Assembly (NCBI RefSeq): GCF_011304355.1
Contig: NZ_CP049888.1
Span: forward strand, 248,001 to 312,000
DNA: 64,000 nucleotides
Direction of reading: 5' to 3'
Source: Weissella coleopterorum
GTDB lineage: Bacteria; Bacillota; Bacilli; Lactobacillales; Lactobacillaceae
Shown piece by piece: positions 52,630 through 61,960 of the stretch. The notes beneath the pieces are model-generated. The model was not told the origin of the DNA. It saw only the letters and a program-made list of their open reading frames with translations, and did no database searches. The position numbers and the translations under genes are program-made. Within the stretch, counting starts at the first letter, position 1. Every line of letters starts with the position of its first letter.

Positions 52630-54045
52630 ATGATTAATGTTTTTAATACCATGACTTTACAAAAGGAACCATTTAGCCCAATTGAACCGATGAAGGTAAG
52701 CATGTATGTTTGTGGTCCGACCGTCTATAACTATATTCATATTGGAAATGCTCGTTCAGCAATTGCATTTGATACGATTCGACGTTATTTTATCTATCGG
52801 GGATATGAAGTACGTTATGTTTCAAATTTCACCGATGTCGATGATAAGATGATTAAAGCAGCGAAAGAGCAGGGGATTTCGGTGCCCGAGTTAGCTGATC
52901 GATATATAAATGCGTATGAAGAGGATACTAAAGCATTAAACATTCTACCAGCAACGGTTCGCCCGCGAGCCACGGAAAATATTACCGAGATTATAGAATT
53001 TGTTGAGGCCTTGGTAGCTAAAAATTATGCGTACGCGGTAGATGGTGATGTTTATTTTCGAGCTAAAAAATATCAAGATTATGGAATATTAGCGCACCAA
53101 GACTTGAATGAGATGGAACATAATGCCGCTGGCCGGCTGGATGACGAAGAAATGGAACGAAAAGAAGATCCGATGGACTTTGCCGTTTGGAAGGGCGCCC
53201 AAAATGACGGAGCGATTGCATGGGAGTCGCCATGGGGACTCGGACGGCCAGGTTGGCACATTGAGTGCTCAGTTATGTCGACAAAGTATTTGGGAAATCA
53301 TTTTGATTTGCATGGTGGTGGCATTGATTTAGCCTTTCCACATCATACTAACGAAATTGCACAAGCTGAAGCCAAAACAGGTGAAAAATTTGTCAATCAG
53401 TGGCTCCATAATGGATTTGTGACCGTCGGAGATGAACATGAAAAAATGTCCAAGTCGATGGGGAACTTTACCACTGTTCACGAATTATTAGCAGAGCTTG
53501 ATGATCCGATGATTCTTCGGTTTATGATGGCTACCACCCAATATCGACGACCTATTGCATATTCGCAAAAAAATCTTGAGCTTGCTACGCGTAATTTACA
53601 ACGGATTAAGACAGCCTATCAAAATTTAGCCTTCCGTTTGAACAGTAGTCAAACGGGCGCCGACATGTTGATCGAACAAAAAGTGAACGCGATTATTGAA
53701 CGTTTCGTTTTGGCGATGGATGATGATTTTAATGCTCAAAATGGTTTGGCGGCGATTTTTGATTTAGCCGAGTTAGCAAATGTCTATGGGACTGAACCTG
53801 AAGTTAAAGCACAGACAATTGAATTTATTTTAAAGTCGATAAGTGACTTAATGATGGTCTTTGGGGTGGATAATTTAGCTAAAAATGATCAATTAGATCA
53901 AGCAGTTGATGAACTGATTAATGCGCGTGAGTTAGCTCGTCAGAATAAAGATTATGTTCGAGCAGATCAAATTAGAAATGAATTAACGCAACAAGGAATT
54001 ATTTTAGAAGACACACCACAAGGGATTCGCTGGCATCGGAGATAA
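52630..54045 (+). CDS. cysS: Cysteinyl-tRNA synthetase
   Basis: 471 residues, class I. Zinc site cysteine in [14 protein letters not shown]-type motif IHIGNARS near 38, second zinc ligands HIECSVM and HHTNEIAQ near 208-240, and KMSKS in [11 protein letters not shown] near 267. RBS GTGGAGGTGG. Full length for the family. Ligates cysteine to tRNA-Cys. Confidence 0.97.
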   Translation: MINVFNTMTLQKEPFSPIEPMKVSMYVCGPTVYNYIHIGNARSAIAFDTIRRYFIYRGYEVRYVSNFTDVDDKMIKAAKEQGISVPELADRYINAYEEDTKALNILPATVRPRATENITEIIEFVEALVAKNYAYAVDGDVYFRAKKYQDYGILAHQDLNEMEHNAAGRLDDEEMERKEDPMDFAVWKGAQNDGAIAWESPWGLGRPGWHIECSVMSTKYLGNHFDLHGGGIDLAFPHHTNEIAQAEAKTGEKFVNQWLHNGFVTVGDEHEKMSKSMGNFTTVHELLAELDDPMILRFMMATTQYRRPIAYSQKNLELATRNLQRIKTAYQNLAFRLNSSQTGADMLIEQKVNAIIERFVLAMDDDFNAQNGLAAIFDLAELANVYGTEPEVKAQTIEFILKSISDLMMVFGVDNLAKNDQLDQAVDELINARELARQNKDYVRADQIRNELTQQGIILEDTPQGIRWHRR

Positions 54046-54108
54046 TTTGCGGGTTATAGCCGAGTAATGTTAAAGTGTTAGATGAATAAATCCGATGAAG
54101 GTGACGTA

Positions 54109-54124
54109 TGTTTCATGTGAAACA
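54109..54124. other. parS-like ParB-binding site
   Basis: TGTTTCATGTGAAACA differs from the conserved bacterial parS TGTTTCACGTGAAACA at one position (C to T in the central CG). It is intergenic between cysS and mrnC, about 55 bp before the latter. Chromosome-segregation role is inferred. Confidence 0.6.
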
Positions 54125-54179
54125 TAGAAATTACTCAATGTAGAGTAAGATTTGAAAATAAGAATAGGCGATTAACTAT

Positions 54180-54605
54180 ATGGATGAAAATATTAATTAT
54201 CAGCAATTAAACGGATTGGATTTAGCATATCTAGGGGATGCGGTTTATGAAACCTATATCCGACAGCACCTTTTAGCTAAAGGCATTACGAAACCAGGAC
54301 GATTACAGAGACAGGCCAAAGCATTTGTGTCAGCTAAAGCGCATGCGGCATTATTTGAGTTAATGGAAGCTGATAATTTTTTAACTGAAACGGAATTAAC
54401 GTTTTTTAAACGCGGACGGAATGCTAATTCCCATACTAAAGCAAAAAATACCGATGTCGTCACTTATCGAATTTCAACAGGCTTTGAAGCGCTCATCGGC
54501 TATTTACATGCCAGTCAGCAATTTACAAGACTGGATGAAGTTGTTACGTGGGTCATTAATCAAGTAGAAAGCGGGCAGACCAGATACTATGGAACCAAGA
54601 AATAA
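54180..54605 (+). CDS. mrnC: Mini-ribonuclease III
   Basis: 141 residues. Catalytic core of RNase III without the dsRNA-binding domain: [21 protein letters not shown] near 13-33 and [15 protein letters not shown] near 78-92. Processes 23S rRNA ends. Coupled to rlmB by a 17-base overlap. Confidence 0.95.
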   Translation: MDENINYQQLNGLDLAYLGDAVYETYIRQHLLAKGITKPGRLQRQAKAFVSAKAHAALFELMEADNFLTETELTFFKRGRNANSHTKAKNTDVVTYRISTGFEALIGYLHASQQFTRLDEVVTWVINQVESGQTRYYGTKK

Positions 54606-55449
54606 GCAGATAAAACCACGAAAAAATAAAAAACAGGTCAATCCAAAATCAGATCGAAAATTTAAGCCAAAGCAAATTAAACACCATGATGAAGAGCCGT
54701 CAGTGGTTGATACAGCAGTTGAATTTGTTTATGGACACCATGCCTCTGTAGAAGCCCTAAAAGGAACCACTGAAATTAATAAAGTGTGGCTACAAACTGG
54801 TGTTGCTGAAACACTTCATCAAGAGATCGTTGCGCTAGCTAAAAAACGTGGCTTGGTGATCCAAGATGCACCTAAGTCAAAATTAGATGAATTAGTGGAC
54901 GGACAAAATCATCAGGGAATTGTCTTATCAATTGCCGCCTATGCTTACGCCACAATTGATGATTTATTCCAAAAAGCTGAAGCTAAAGGTGAACAACCAT
55001 TTTTTTTGATTTTAGATTCAATTGAGGATCCACATAACCTTGGTTCTATTTTGCGAACGGCTGATGCAGCTGGAGTACATGGAATTATTATTCCCAAGCG
55101 TCGTGCCGTTCAATTAACAGCTACGGTGGCAAAAACATCCACTGGAGCGATTGAGCATGTGCCCGTGGCCCGTGTAACTAATTTGGTTCAAACAGTGGAA
55201 CAACTAAAGGAACGTGGTTTGTGGATCTTTGGAACTGACATGGATGGCAAAGATTATCGAAAGTGGGATGCCCGAGGAGCTGTGGCCTTGATTATTGGAA
55301 ACGAAGGTAAGGGGATTGCACCACTATTGAAAAAATCAGTGGATGAGATGTTGACGATCCCAATGGTTGGACATGTACAATCACTTAACGCCTCTGTGGC
55401 AGCCAGCCTTTTGATTTATAGTGGGTTTAATTCACGGCATCCATTTTAA
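54589..55449 (+). CDS. rlmB: 23S rRNA (guanosine-2'-O-)-methyltransferase RlmB (TrmH/SpoU family)
   Basis: 286 residues. A basic N-terminus (about 1-30) precedes the substrate-binding domain ([13 protein letters not shown]) and the SPOUT core: [28 protein letters not shown] near 140, [19 protein letters not shown] near 180, [25 protein letters not shown] near 238 and [13 protein letters not shown] at the end. Longer basic N-terminus than E. coli RlmB. Methylates a guanosine in 23S rRNA; target not proven. Confidence 0.93.
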   Translation: MEPRNKQIKPRKNKKQVNPKSDRKFKPKQIKHHDEEPSVVDTAVEFVYGHHASVEALKGTTEINKVWLQTGVAETLHQEIVALAKKRGLVIQDAPKSKLDELVDGQNHQGIVLSIAAYAYATIDDLFQKAEAKGEQPFFLILDSIEDPHNLGSILRTADAAGVHGIIIPKRRAVQLTATVAKTSTGAIEHVPVARVTNLVQTVEQLKERGLWIFGTDMDGKDYRKWDARGAVALIIGNEGKGIAPLLKKSVDEMLTIPMVGHVQSLNASVAASLLIYSGFNSRHPF

Positions 55450-55466
55450 GTATTAAATTAAATTCA

Positions 55467-55497
55467 GTCGTCATCAAGGAGATGACGATTTTTTTAT
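55467..55497 (+). terminator. Terminator after rlmB
   Basis: GTCGTCATC-AAGGA-GATGACGAT followed by TTTTTT. The rest of the gap to 55755 is A+T rich and shows only the GGAGGTGG site of sigH. Confidence 0.85.
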
Positions 55498-55755
55498 AAA
55501 TTAAATTCGATATGCTATTGATATACATCGTTATAAATTTTAATTGTTGTTTTTTAGTGGTTTATATCAAAAGGGAATTCATTGACTACTGGTAGTTAAT
55601 TGTTCAAGACGATTGAAAAATAGGATCATGATTTTGCTGAGCCGTCATAACTACCATTTCAATATTCAGAAGATTAGCTTTGACTTGGGTGCTTTTCAAC
55701 ATTTAATCCCCATCAAGGAGAAAATTTGCGATACTTAGGTCCGGAGGTGGTTTGG

Positions 55756-56298
55756 ATGAGTCAGATTGGAATAACCTATGAGCAATATCTACGATTGAAA
55801 GCCAATGATGGTTCTGTTTTCGCTGAATTATATCAATTATATCGACCGTTAATTTGGAAACAGTTTCGCCAACGTCCTAAAGAACTGACTGAAGCAGATT
55901 GGCGACAAGAAGTCAGTATTTTACTCATGAAAACAGCAAAAGCACTTCAACCAACAGATTATCGTGCTTTTACAAAATATTTTCAAACGGCTTGTTGGCG
56001 TCGCATTTATCGCTTGAAACAGCAATCCATCAATTATCATCAAATGATCGTTCCATTAGAAAACCAAACAGTGGAAGAAATATTGCCACTGGGTGGTGGA
56101 CACCATTTACAGCTAATCGAAAGATTATTGAATATCCAGTGGAGTACAAAGCAACTGACGATTGCTCAACAAAATTTGTTGTTGCTGTCAGTTGCGGGCT
56201 ATAAAGGGACCGAAATCGCATTGATCTTAAATCAAACGGTTACGCAGGTCCGCACTAATTTGATGCGAATTCGAAAAAAGTTAAGACGAGCAGATTAA
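55756..56298 (+). CDS. sigH: Sigma-70-type factor, SigH/ComX-like
   Basis: 180 residues from ATG 55756 (CGGAGGTGG upstream; the longer frame lacks a site). N-terminal region-2-like helix (SVFAELYQLYRPLIWKQFRQRPK ... WRQEVSILLMKTAKAL) and C-terminal region-4-like helix-turn-helix (GYKGTEIALILNQTVTQVRTNLMRIRKKL). Position between rlmB and rpmG-secE-nusG is that of B. subtilis sigH; the lactic-acid homologue controls competence genes. Confidence 0.82.
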   Translation: MSQIGITYEQYLRLKANDGSVFAELYQLYRPLIWKQFRQRPKELTEADWRQEVSILLMKTAKALQPTDYRAFTKYFQTACWRRIYRLKQQSINYHQMIVPLENQTVEEILPLGGGHHLQLIERLLNIQWSTKQLTIAQQNLLLLSVAGYKGTEIALILNQTVTQVRTNLMRIRKKLRRAD

Positions 56299-56434
56299 TG
56301 AGGGGTAACTCTAACCAAAATGCCGTACATGGTCTGAAGCACCGCAGATTTTAAAGCCTTGGTAACCTAAATTACTATTGTTTTTGAATAATTATGTTAT
56401 AATTACTTCACTATGGAATAAGTGGGGAAACGAC

Positions 56435-56584
56435 ATGGGAGTTAAAAAGGTAGCTTTAGCATGTAGCGTCTGTGCTTCGCGTAATTATATGGTTACAAAA
56501 AAGCCAGAACGCATGGAACGCCTTGAAGTAAAAAAGTATTGCTCATTTTGTGGACATCATACTTTACATCGGGAAACAATGTAA
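56435..56584 (+). CDS. rpmG: Ribosomal protein L33
   Basis: 49 residues from ATG 56435 (GTGGGG upstream). Two CxxC pairs, CSVCASRNY and CSFCGHH, make this the zinc-binding (C+) L33 form. A TATAAT -10 hexamer lies at 56398-56403 with a poor -35. First gene of the rpmG-secE-nusG unit. Confidence 0.93.
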   Translation: MGVKKVALACSVCASRNYMVTKKPERMERLEVKKYCSFCGHHTLHRETM

Positions 56585-56622
56585 GCTTAGATTAAAATTA
56601 TTTTGGAAGAGGAGATTTAGAA

Positions 56623-56793
56623 ATGAAGTTTTTAGGATCAGTTGCATCAGAAATGCGGCGTGTAACTTGGCCAACCTTTGGCGAAAATATGCGTGACACG
56701 GGAATTGTTTTATGGACATCGATTTTCTTCGCCCTATTTTTTGGTGGAGTCGACTGGCTCTTAGAACAAGGAATTTTACTCTTGTCCAAGTAA
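56623..56793 (+). CDS. secE: Preprotein translocase subunit SecE
   Basis: 56 residues, RBS GAGGAG. MKFLGSVASEMRRVTWPTFGEN with the conserved VxWP block and one membrane helix (about 26-47, IVLWTSIFFALFFGGVDWLL). Short Gram-positive SecE form. Partner of SecY; lies between rpmG and nusG as usual. Confidence 0.95.
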   Translation: MKFLGSVASEMRRVTWPTFGENMRDTGIVLWTSIFFALFFGGVDWLLEQGILLLSK

Positions 56794-56883
56794 TTAAAAC
56801 AGCTTATAATTAAGATATTAATTGAGATATAAACCGACCCTCTGATACAGGGGGTTTTTAATTTGGAAAAAATGGAGGCACTA

Positions 56884-57495
56884 ATGGTTGAATCAGTTGA
56901 AGCGGAATGGTACGTCTTGCAAACGTATTCAGGGTATGAAAATAAAGTTAAATCTAGTTTGGAATCTCGAATTGAAACAATGAACATGATTGACTATATC
57001 TATCGTGTGATCGTACCAGAACAAGAAGTGGTGGACCGTGATAAAGACGGAATGCCTGTTCGTGATGCTGATGGGGCAATTAAAACCCATATGGAAAATG
57101 AATATCCTGGGTATGTTTTGGTTAAGATGGTTATGACCAATGAAGCTTGGTATGTCGTCCGAAATACGCCAAACGTTACGGGATTTCTTGGTTCACGTGG
57201 TGGTGGGGCTAAGCCAGTTTCACTAACCGCAGATGAAGCAGCAACCTTCTTGCATCGTTATGATGATGATGGTAATCCATTAGATGCTGAAGCGGAAGTA
57301 ACCCGTGAGGAATTGAAGTTAGATGCTGGAGTGGGTGATTACGTTAGAATTATTGCTGGACCGATGGCCGATCAAGAAGGTCCCATTACTGAAATTGATG
57401 CCGATAAGGCTGAAGTAACAGTTTTGGTTACCTTCTTTGGTCGCGAAACACCGACGCAAGTTTCATTTGCTGAAGTAGAACCAGTTAAGTATTAA
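56884..57495 (+). CDS. nusG: Transcription termination/antitermination factor NusG
   Basis: 203 residues from ATG 56884 (GGAGG five bases upstream). NGN domain starts WYVLQTYSGYENKVK; VIVPEQEVV and PGYVLVKM are typical; C-terminal KOW motif VGDYVRIIAGPMADQEGPI near 145-165. Extra acidic linker (DGNPLDAEAEVTREELKLDAG) between the domains. Confidence 0.97.
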   Translation: MVESVEAEWYVLQTYSGYENKVKSSLESRIETMNMIDYIYRVIVPEQEVVDRDKDGMPVRDADGAIKTHMENEYPGYVLVKMVMTNEAWYVVRNTPNVTGFLGSRGGGAKPVSLTADEAATFLHRYDDDGNPLDAEAEVTREELKLDAGVGDYVRIIAGPMADQEGPITEIDADKAEVTVLVTFFGRETPTQVSFAEVEPVKY

Positions 57496-57576
57496 TATGT
57501 GGTGATCTTATTAAGACTGATTATTTTAAGATCACAGAGTATTGTGTTTATAAAGGAAATGTTTGCTGTTTGGCAT

Positions 57577-57612
57577 ATTCGCTTTAACTTAATTGTTAAA
57601 GCGTTTTTTTTG
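57577..57612 (+). terminator. Terminator after nusG
   Basis: CGCTTTAAC-TTAATT-GTTAAAGCG followed by eight T residues. Nearly the same sequence as the hairpin at 45409-45438. The stretch from here to 57758 holds no other gene I can support. Confidence 0.88.
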
Positions 57613-57757
57613 AAAAATGTAATATAGTTGAAGATTGATGATTATAGAGAACGAATAAAAAGCCAACAAAGTAACCGACATGAGCAAGTTATTAAAAAAT
57701 AAATCTAATTTAGTAAGGTGATTGACATATATAATTAGAATCAGGTTCGTTTCTAAA

Positions 57758-57790
57758 ATAAAAAGCAACAGCCTAAGCTATTGCTTTGAT
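57758..57790 (-). terminator. Terminator of the ndt gene
   Basis: On the minus strand AAAGCAATAGC-TTA-GGCTGTTGCTTTTT: stem with one G-T pair and a T-run, downstream of the ndt stop. Confidence 0.7.
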
Positions 57791-57800
57791 AATCTAATGA

Positions 57801-58343
57801 TTATATGATTTTACCTTCAAATGCTTTTGATTCAATATCCAAAAAGTCAAATGATGCAAATTCTTCGGGGTTATATACATATGCATCGGCACCAAAACTC
57901 ACCATCAAGTTCACGGGATTTTTATTAATGTCTCCATAATATCCCATGACAACGGGTTTATTTGTTCCGATAGCATAACCAATTTCGACGGCTTCGCCCA
58001 TATCAGGTGCATCAGCAGGATATGTTGCTACAATCAAATCTGAATTATCAATTGCTCGAATATCTGCCTTATAAGTCATCGTTGCCCATTCGAAGTCAGG
58101 TTTAAAATCTCCGTCTTCTGTAAAAGCCATGCCTTTGTATTGGTGCATTAATGGAACGTGAATGTGGGCGATTGTAGGGTTTTTTAATAATGATTCGTAG
58201 GTTGCTAAAGTCGCATCAATTTGTGTGTCAGTCCACCAAGAGTGAGCTAGATAGATTGAGCGAGCTCCGGGTACTTTTTCCATATTTACGTAGGCTTTTT
58301 CTAATTTAAATAACTCTTGCATAACTTCATTTTCAGATAACAT
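57801..58343 (-). CDS. ndt: Nucleoside 2-deoxyribosyltransferase
   Basis: 180 residues. SIYLAHSWWTDTQ near 29-42, NSDLIVATYPADAPDMGEAVEIGYAIG near 100-127 (catalytic glutamate in GEAVEIGYA), and C-terminal NPEEFASFDF. This is the lactobacillal NDT family, which swaps bases between deoxynucleosides for salvage. Downstream of and parallel to the PgpA-like gene. Confidence 0.9.
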   Translation of the reverse strand: MLSENEVMQELFKLEKAYVNMEKVPGARSIYLAHSWWTDTQIDATLATYESLLKNPTIAHIHVPLMHQYKGMAFTEDGDFKPDFEWATMTYKADIRAIDNSDLIVATYPADAPDMGEAVEIGYAIGTNKPVVMGYYGDINKNPVNLMVSFGADAYVYNPEEFASFDFLDIESKAFEGKII

Positions 58344-58412
58344 AATATTTTCTCCATGTTTTAATTATTTTTTTATTTGCAAATTACAATTGATGTTCTT
58401 AGTTTTTAGAGG

Positions 58413-58934
58413 CTATCTTTTGACCATCATTTCAACGTACACTGTATCTGATTCTTCAGTGTTATGCGCAATTTTACCTTCAGCGCTTGAAATGATAGCA
58501 GCAACCATGTCATCTAAGAATGTAGTCACGAAACCTGTTTCGCGTTGTAAATCATTTAGCCTACCGATGATACCTGGTTTAATTTTATCTAGATATCCAT
58601 AATTAGTTGTGGCAATTGAACCATAAAGTCCAGATGTACTTAGTGCGATCACCTCATCGATTCCAAATGTTCCTTTGTCAGAGTGAACAGCTTCTTGAAG
58701 CGGACCATCCAACATATTTTTATTAGCTAAATTATCTAAATTGATAGCTACCATAAGGGCATTTTGAACTTCTGTTTTAGATAATACTTTTGAAACAGCT
58801 ATATTAGCATCGGAAATTTTAAGGTTCTCTACATAATCAATTTGACTCTTGAAAACTTCGTATGCAATATCGGCAATTGAGATGTGACGCTTCATAAATT
58901 CTTTTGATATATATTCTAAATTCTCCTTAGACAT
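58413..58934 (-). CDS. PgpA-family phosphatidylglycerophosphatase-like protein
   Basis: 173 residues from ATG 58934 (AGAAAGG upstream). Matches the Gram-positive PgpA form (YutG-like): GTFGIDEVIALSTSGLYGSIATTNYGYLDKIKPGIIGRLND and TFLDDMVAAIISSAEGKIAHN. Acidic metal-binding residues of the family are present. Expected to dephosphorylate phosphatidylglycerol phosphate; proven in E. coli, inferred here. Confidence 0.85.
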   Translation of the reverse strand: MSKENLEYISKEFMKRHISIADIAYEVFKSQIDYVENLKISDANIAVSKVLSKTEVQNALMVAINLDNLANKNMLDGPLQEAVHSDKGTFGIDEVIALSTSGLYGSIATTNYGYLDKIKPGIIGRLNDLQRETGFVTTFLDDMVAAIISSAEGKIAHNTEESDTVYVEMMVKR

Positions 58935-58955
58935 GCACAAACCTTTCTAACTCTT

Positions 58956-58974
58956 AATGTAACGTTACGTTATT
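58956..58974. promoter_or_regulatory. Palindromic operator-like site upstream of pgpA-ndt
   Basis: GTAACGTTAC (58959-58968) is a perfect 10-bp palindrome inside TAACGTTACGTTA, just before the PgpA-like gene. Could be a binding site for a TetR- or other dimeric regulator. No regulator gene lies near. The rest of 58935-59187 shows no gene. Confidence 0.35.
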
Positions 58975-59187
58975 TTATTTTACTAGAAAAAATCGTAAAA
59001 TCAACTGGTATTATCAACATAATAATAAAAATATTATTTCGAAAATTATAAATAATAACGCATTGTTACTTTTTGTGCGTAAGAACAAAAACCAAAGAAA
59101 TATACAGAAATGGATAGTACATATTATTAAAAAAATTTAAAATCTCCAGCTTGTGTAGCATGACAGTTTCATTATAGTGAGATGTTC

Positions 59188-59216
59188 TTGTCTTTATTAA
59201 TATTGTTTGTTATTAT
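59188..59216 (+). promoter_or_regulatory. rplK promoter
   Basis: TTGTCT (59188-59193), 17-bp spacer, TATTAT (59211-59216), so a transcript starts about 59223, some 83 bases before the rplK start. Confidence 0.65.
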
Positions 59217-59305
59217 ATTCATTGTATGCGTGGTGACACGGATATGTGGGAGGCGGAAATCGAAACTCGCCATTTTATACCACAAGCACGAAGGAGGATA
59301 CAATC

Positions 59306-59731
59306 GTGGCTAAGAAAGTTTCAAGTATTGTTAAGTTGCAGATTCCAGCCGGTAAGGCTACACCTGCTCCTCCAGTTGGTCCTGCGTTGGGACAAGCTGG
59401 TGTTAATATCATGGGGTTCGCCAAAGAGTTTAATGCTCGTACAGCGGATCAAGGGGGTCTTTTGATTCCTGTTGTGATCACAGTGTATGAAGATCGTTCA
59501 TTCACATTCATCACAAAGACACCACCTGCTGCCGTTCTTTTGAAGAAGGCCGCTGGTGTTGCTAAGGGTTCAGGAGAACCTAACACTAAGAAGGTAGCAA
59601 CGGTTACTGCGGCGCAAGTCAAGGAAATCGCTGAGACTAAGATGCAAGATCTAAACGCGGCTGACGTTGATGCAGCTGTTCGCATGATCGAAGGTACTGC
59701 ACGCTCAATGGGATTCGTTGTTGAAGGATAA
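59306..59731 (+). CDS. rplK: Ribosomal protein L11
   Basis: 141 residues from GTG 59306, which follows AAGGAGG; the longer frame is non-coding leader. Starts [35 protein letters not shown], diagnostic for L11. Binds 23S rRNA at the GTPase centre. Followed by rplA after a 120-bp spacer. Confidence 0.98.
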   Translation: MAKKVSSIVKLQIPAGKATPAPPVGPALGQAGVNIMGFAKEFNARTADQGGLLIPVVITVYEDRSFTFITKTPPAAVLLKKAAGVAKGSGEPNTKKVATVTAAQVKEIAETKMQDLNAADVDAAVRMIEGTARSMGFVVEG

Positions 59732-59851
59732 TTTTTTATCTCACAAGGATTACGATTGGCGTTTCAGACGGATCGCATAGGAAACTAAGCATGATCAAGC
59801 GGGAGGTCTTAGACGACCGTTTGACCGCATCTGCAAGGAGGAATAGCTACC
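59732..59851 (+). promoter_or_regulatory. rplK-rplA spacer, candidate L1-binding hairpin
   Basis: GGGAGGTCTTAGACGACCG and TTGACCGC (about 59800-59828) can fold into hairpins shortly before the rplA RBS. L1 autoregulates by binding its mRNA in many bacteria; here the site is only a suggestion. Confidence 0.3.
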
Positions 59852-60544
59852 ATGGCTAAGAAGTATGGAAAAAAGTATTTAGCAGCCGCAGAAAAAGTTG
59901 AAGCTGAAAAGTTATACAACTTGGATGAAGCTGCTGCATTGGTGAAGGAAATTGACTTCGCCAAGTTTGATTCAACTGTTGAAATCTCATTCAACTTGAA
60001 TGTGGATACACGTCAAGCTGACCAACAATTGCGTGGGGCAGTAGTTTTGCCTAACGGAACTGGTAAGGATCAAACAGTTGTTGTCTTCGCTCAAGGAGAC
60101 AAGGCAAAAGAAGCTGAGGCTGCTGGAGCCGACGTCGTTGGTGGTGCTGACTTAGTTAAGCGCATTGCTGATGGATGGTTGGACTTTGACGTTGCCATTG
60201 CTACACCTGATATGATGGCTCAAGTTGGACGTGTTGGACGTGTGCTTGGACCTAAGGGATTGATGCCTAACCCTAAGACTGGAACAGTTACCTTTGAAGT
60301 GGCTAAGGCCGTTGAAGAGTCTAAAGCTGGAAAGGTTACTTACCGGACTGATCGTGACGGAAACGTTGCAGTTCCTGTTGGTAAGGTTTCATTTGATGCT
60401 GATAAGCTTGCTGGAAATATCAAGTCAATTTCTGACGTTGTTATCAAAGCGCGCCCATCTGCTGTTAAGGGAACTTATGTACAACACGTATCAATCGCTT
60501 CTACATTTGGACCTGCTATTAACTTAGATGTTACTTCATTGTAA
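59852..60544 (+). CDS. rplA: Ribosomal protein L1
   Basis: 230 residues, [41 protein letters not shown] near 45-70, [34 protein letters not shown] near 110-145. Complete. Forms the L1 stalk and acts as a translational repressor. Confidence 0.98.
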   Translation: MAKKYGKKYLAAAEKVEAEKLYNLDEAAALVKEIDFAKFDSTVEISFNLNVDTRQADQQLRGAVVLPNGTGKDQTVVVFAQGDKAKEAEAAGADVVGGADLVKRIADGWLDFDVAIATPDMMAQVGRVGRVLGPKGLMPNPKTGTVTFEVAKAVEESKAGKVTYRTDRDGNVAVPVGKVSFDADKLAGNIKSISDVVIKARPSAVKGTYVQHVSIASTFGPAINLDVTSL

Positions 60545-60565
60545 TTAAAAAGTTGTAGACGTTTA

Positions 60566-60750
60566 TTGACACTTCCCAGAGTTATCTGGTATATTGTCTA
60601 ATGAATTAAATCGATTCTACCTAAGACGCCGGTGGCCTATGGCCTTAATAACCTGCCGAGGAAGTGAAAATGAGCGAAAGCAAATTTGAACCCCCGGCAC
60701 TATGTGTTGGGGGTTCTTAGTTAGAATCAAATCTAATATAGGAGGAATCA
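60566..60750 (+). ncRNA. L10 leader with promoter
   Basis: Promoter TTGACA (60566-60571), 18-bp spacer, TATATT (60590-60595). The transcript begins with the ribosomal L10 leader: CCGGTGGCC...TGCCGAGGAAGTGAAAATGAGC, the family signature, and ends in CCCCCGGCAC-TATG-TGTTGGGGGTTCTT, a terminator-like hairpin at about 60691-60718. Excess L10(L12)4 binds the leader and lowers rplJL expression. Confidence 0.85.
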
Positions 60751-60756
60751 AATATC

Positions 60757-61254
60757 ATGAGTGAAGCAACAATTGCTGTTAAAGCCCAAAAAGTAGAAGA
60801 AATTGCATCAAAGTTTAAAGATGCAACGACTTCTGTTGTGGTTGACGTCCGTGGATTGACAGTTGAACAATCTAATAACTTACGTAAGTCATTACGTGAG
60901 GAAGGCGTTGAGTTGAAGGTTATCAAGAACAAAGTTTTGACGCGTGCCGCCGAAGCTGCTGACTTGTCAGCCTTGAACGACTTGTTTGCCGGTCCTTCAG
61001 CTGTTGCATTTTCAAACGAAGATGCAATCGCTCCAGCCCGGATCTTGAAGAAGTATGCTGATGAAATCGAAGCCCTTGAAATCAAGGGTGGTGTGGTTGA
61101 CGGAAACATTGCTAGTGTCGAAGACATTAACAAGTATGCCGCTTTGCCAGACCGCGATGGATTGCTTTCAATGTTGTTGTCAACATTGCAAGCACCTGTT
61201 CGTAACGTCGCTTATGCCGTTAAGGCTGTGTCAGACGCGAAGGCAGAAGCATAA
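60757..61254 (+). CDS. rplJ: Ribosomal protein L10
   Basis: 165 residues, [54 protein letters not shown] is the conserved core; C-terminal helix binds L7/L12. Under L10-leader control. Confidence 0.98.
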   Translation: MSEATIAVKAQKVEEIASKFKDATTSVVVDVRGLTVEQSNNLRKSLREEGVELKVIKNKVLTRAAEAADLSALNDLFAGPSAVAFSNEDAIAPARILKKYADEIEALEIKGGVVDGNIASVEDINKYAALPDRDGLLSMLLSTLQAPVRNVAYAVKAVSDAKAEA

Positions 61255-61349
61255 GGCTTTCAAGGTATGGTTAAAAACCTATTTAACCATTTCTGTATAC
61301 AATTACAATAAATTTGCCATTATGGCTAAAATTAAAGGAGATTATTATC

Positions 61350-61715
61350 ATGGCTTTTGATAAGGATTCAATCATCGCTTCATTGAAGGAAGCAACGATC
61401 ATGGACTTGGCTGACTTGGTTTCAGCTATCGAAGAAGAATTTGGTGTTTCAGCTGCTGCCCCTGTTGCCGCTGCTGGTGCTGCTGGTGGTGACGCCGCTG
61501 CTCAAACTGAATTCGATGTTGAATTGACTTCAGCAGGTAACGCTAAGGTTCAAGTAATCAAGGCTGTTCGTGAAATTACTGGTTTGGGATTGAAGGATGC
61601 TAAGGGTCTTGTAGACAACGCACCTTCAGTTATCAAGGAAGGTCTTTCAGAAGACGAAGCTAACGAATTGAAGGCTAAGTTGGAAGAAACTGGAGCCGAA
61701 GTTACTGTTAAGTAA
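61350..61715 (+). CDS. rplL: Ribosomal protein L7/L12
   Basis: 121 residues from ATG 61350 (AAAGGAG upstream). Starts [34 protein letters not shown]; Ala-rich hinge; conserved C-terminal domain [24 protein letters not shown]. Part of the stalk that recruits translation factors. Confidence 0.98.
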   Translation: MAFDKDSIIASLKEATIMDLADLVSAIEEEFGVSAAAPVAAAGAAGGDAAAQTEFDVELTSAGNAKVQVIKAVREITGLGLKDAKGLVDNAPSVIKEGLSEDEANELKAKLEETGAEVTVK

Positions 61716-61753
61716 TTTCATTTAGGCTTGATTACCTTGCAAAAGGTAAACTA

Positions 61754-61792
61754 AAAACCGTTATATAAGCTGCTGCTTGTGTAACGGTTTTT
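61754..61792 (+). terminator. Terminator after rplL
   Basis: AAACCGTTATATAAGC and GTAACGGTTTTTT: stem AAACCGTTA/GTAACGGTTT with T-run. Confidence 0.85.
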
Positions 61793-61960
61793 TGCTGGAT
61801 AAAATTATCCTGAATTAATATAGTGATATTATTTTCTTGTTAGAGTAGACCATCAGAGCTAATTGAAAAATTGTAAAGATTTAATCCTAAGGTGTTCAAA
61901 ATGATGCATTGATACATTATTGGAAACAAATCGCGGTTAATTTATGAAATCATATGATGA

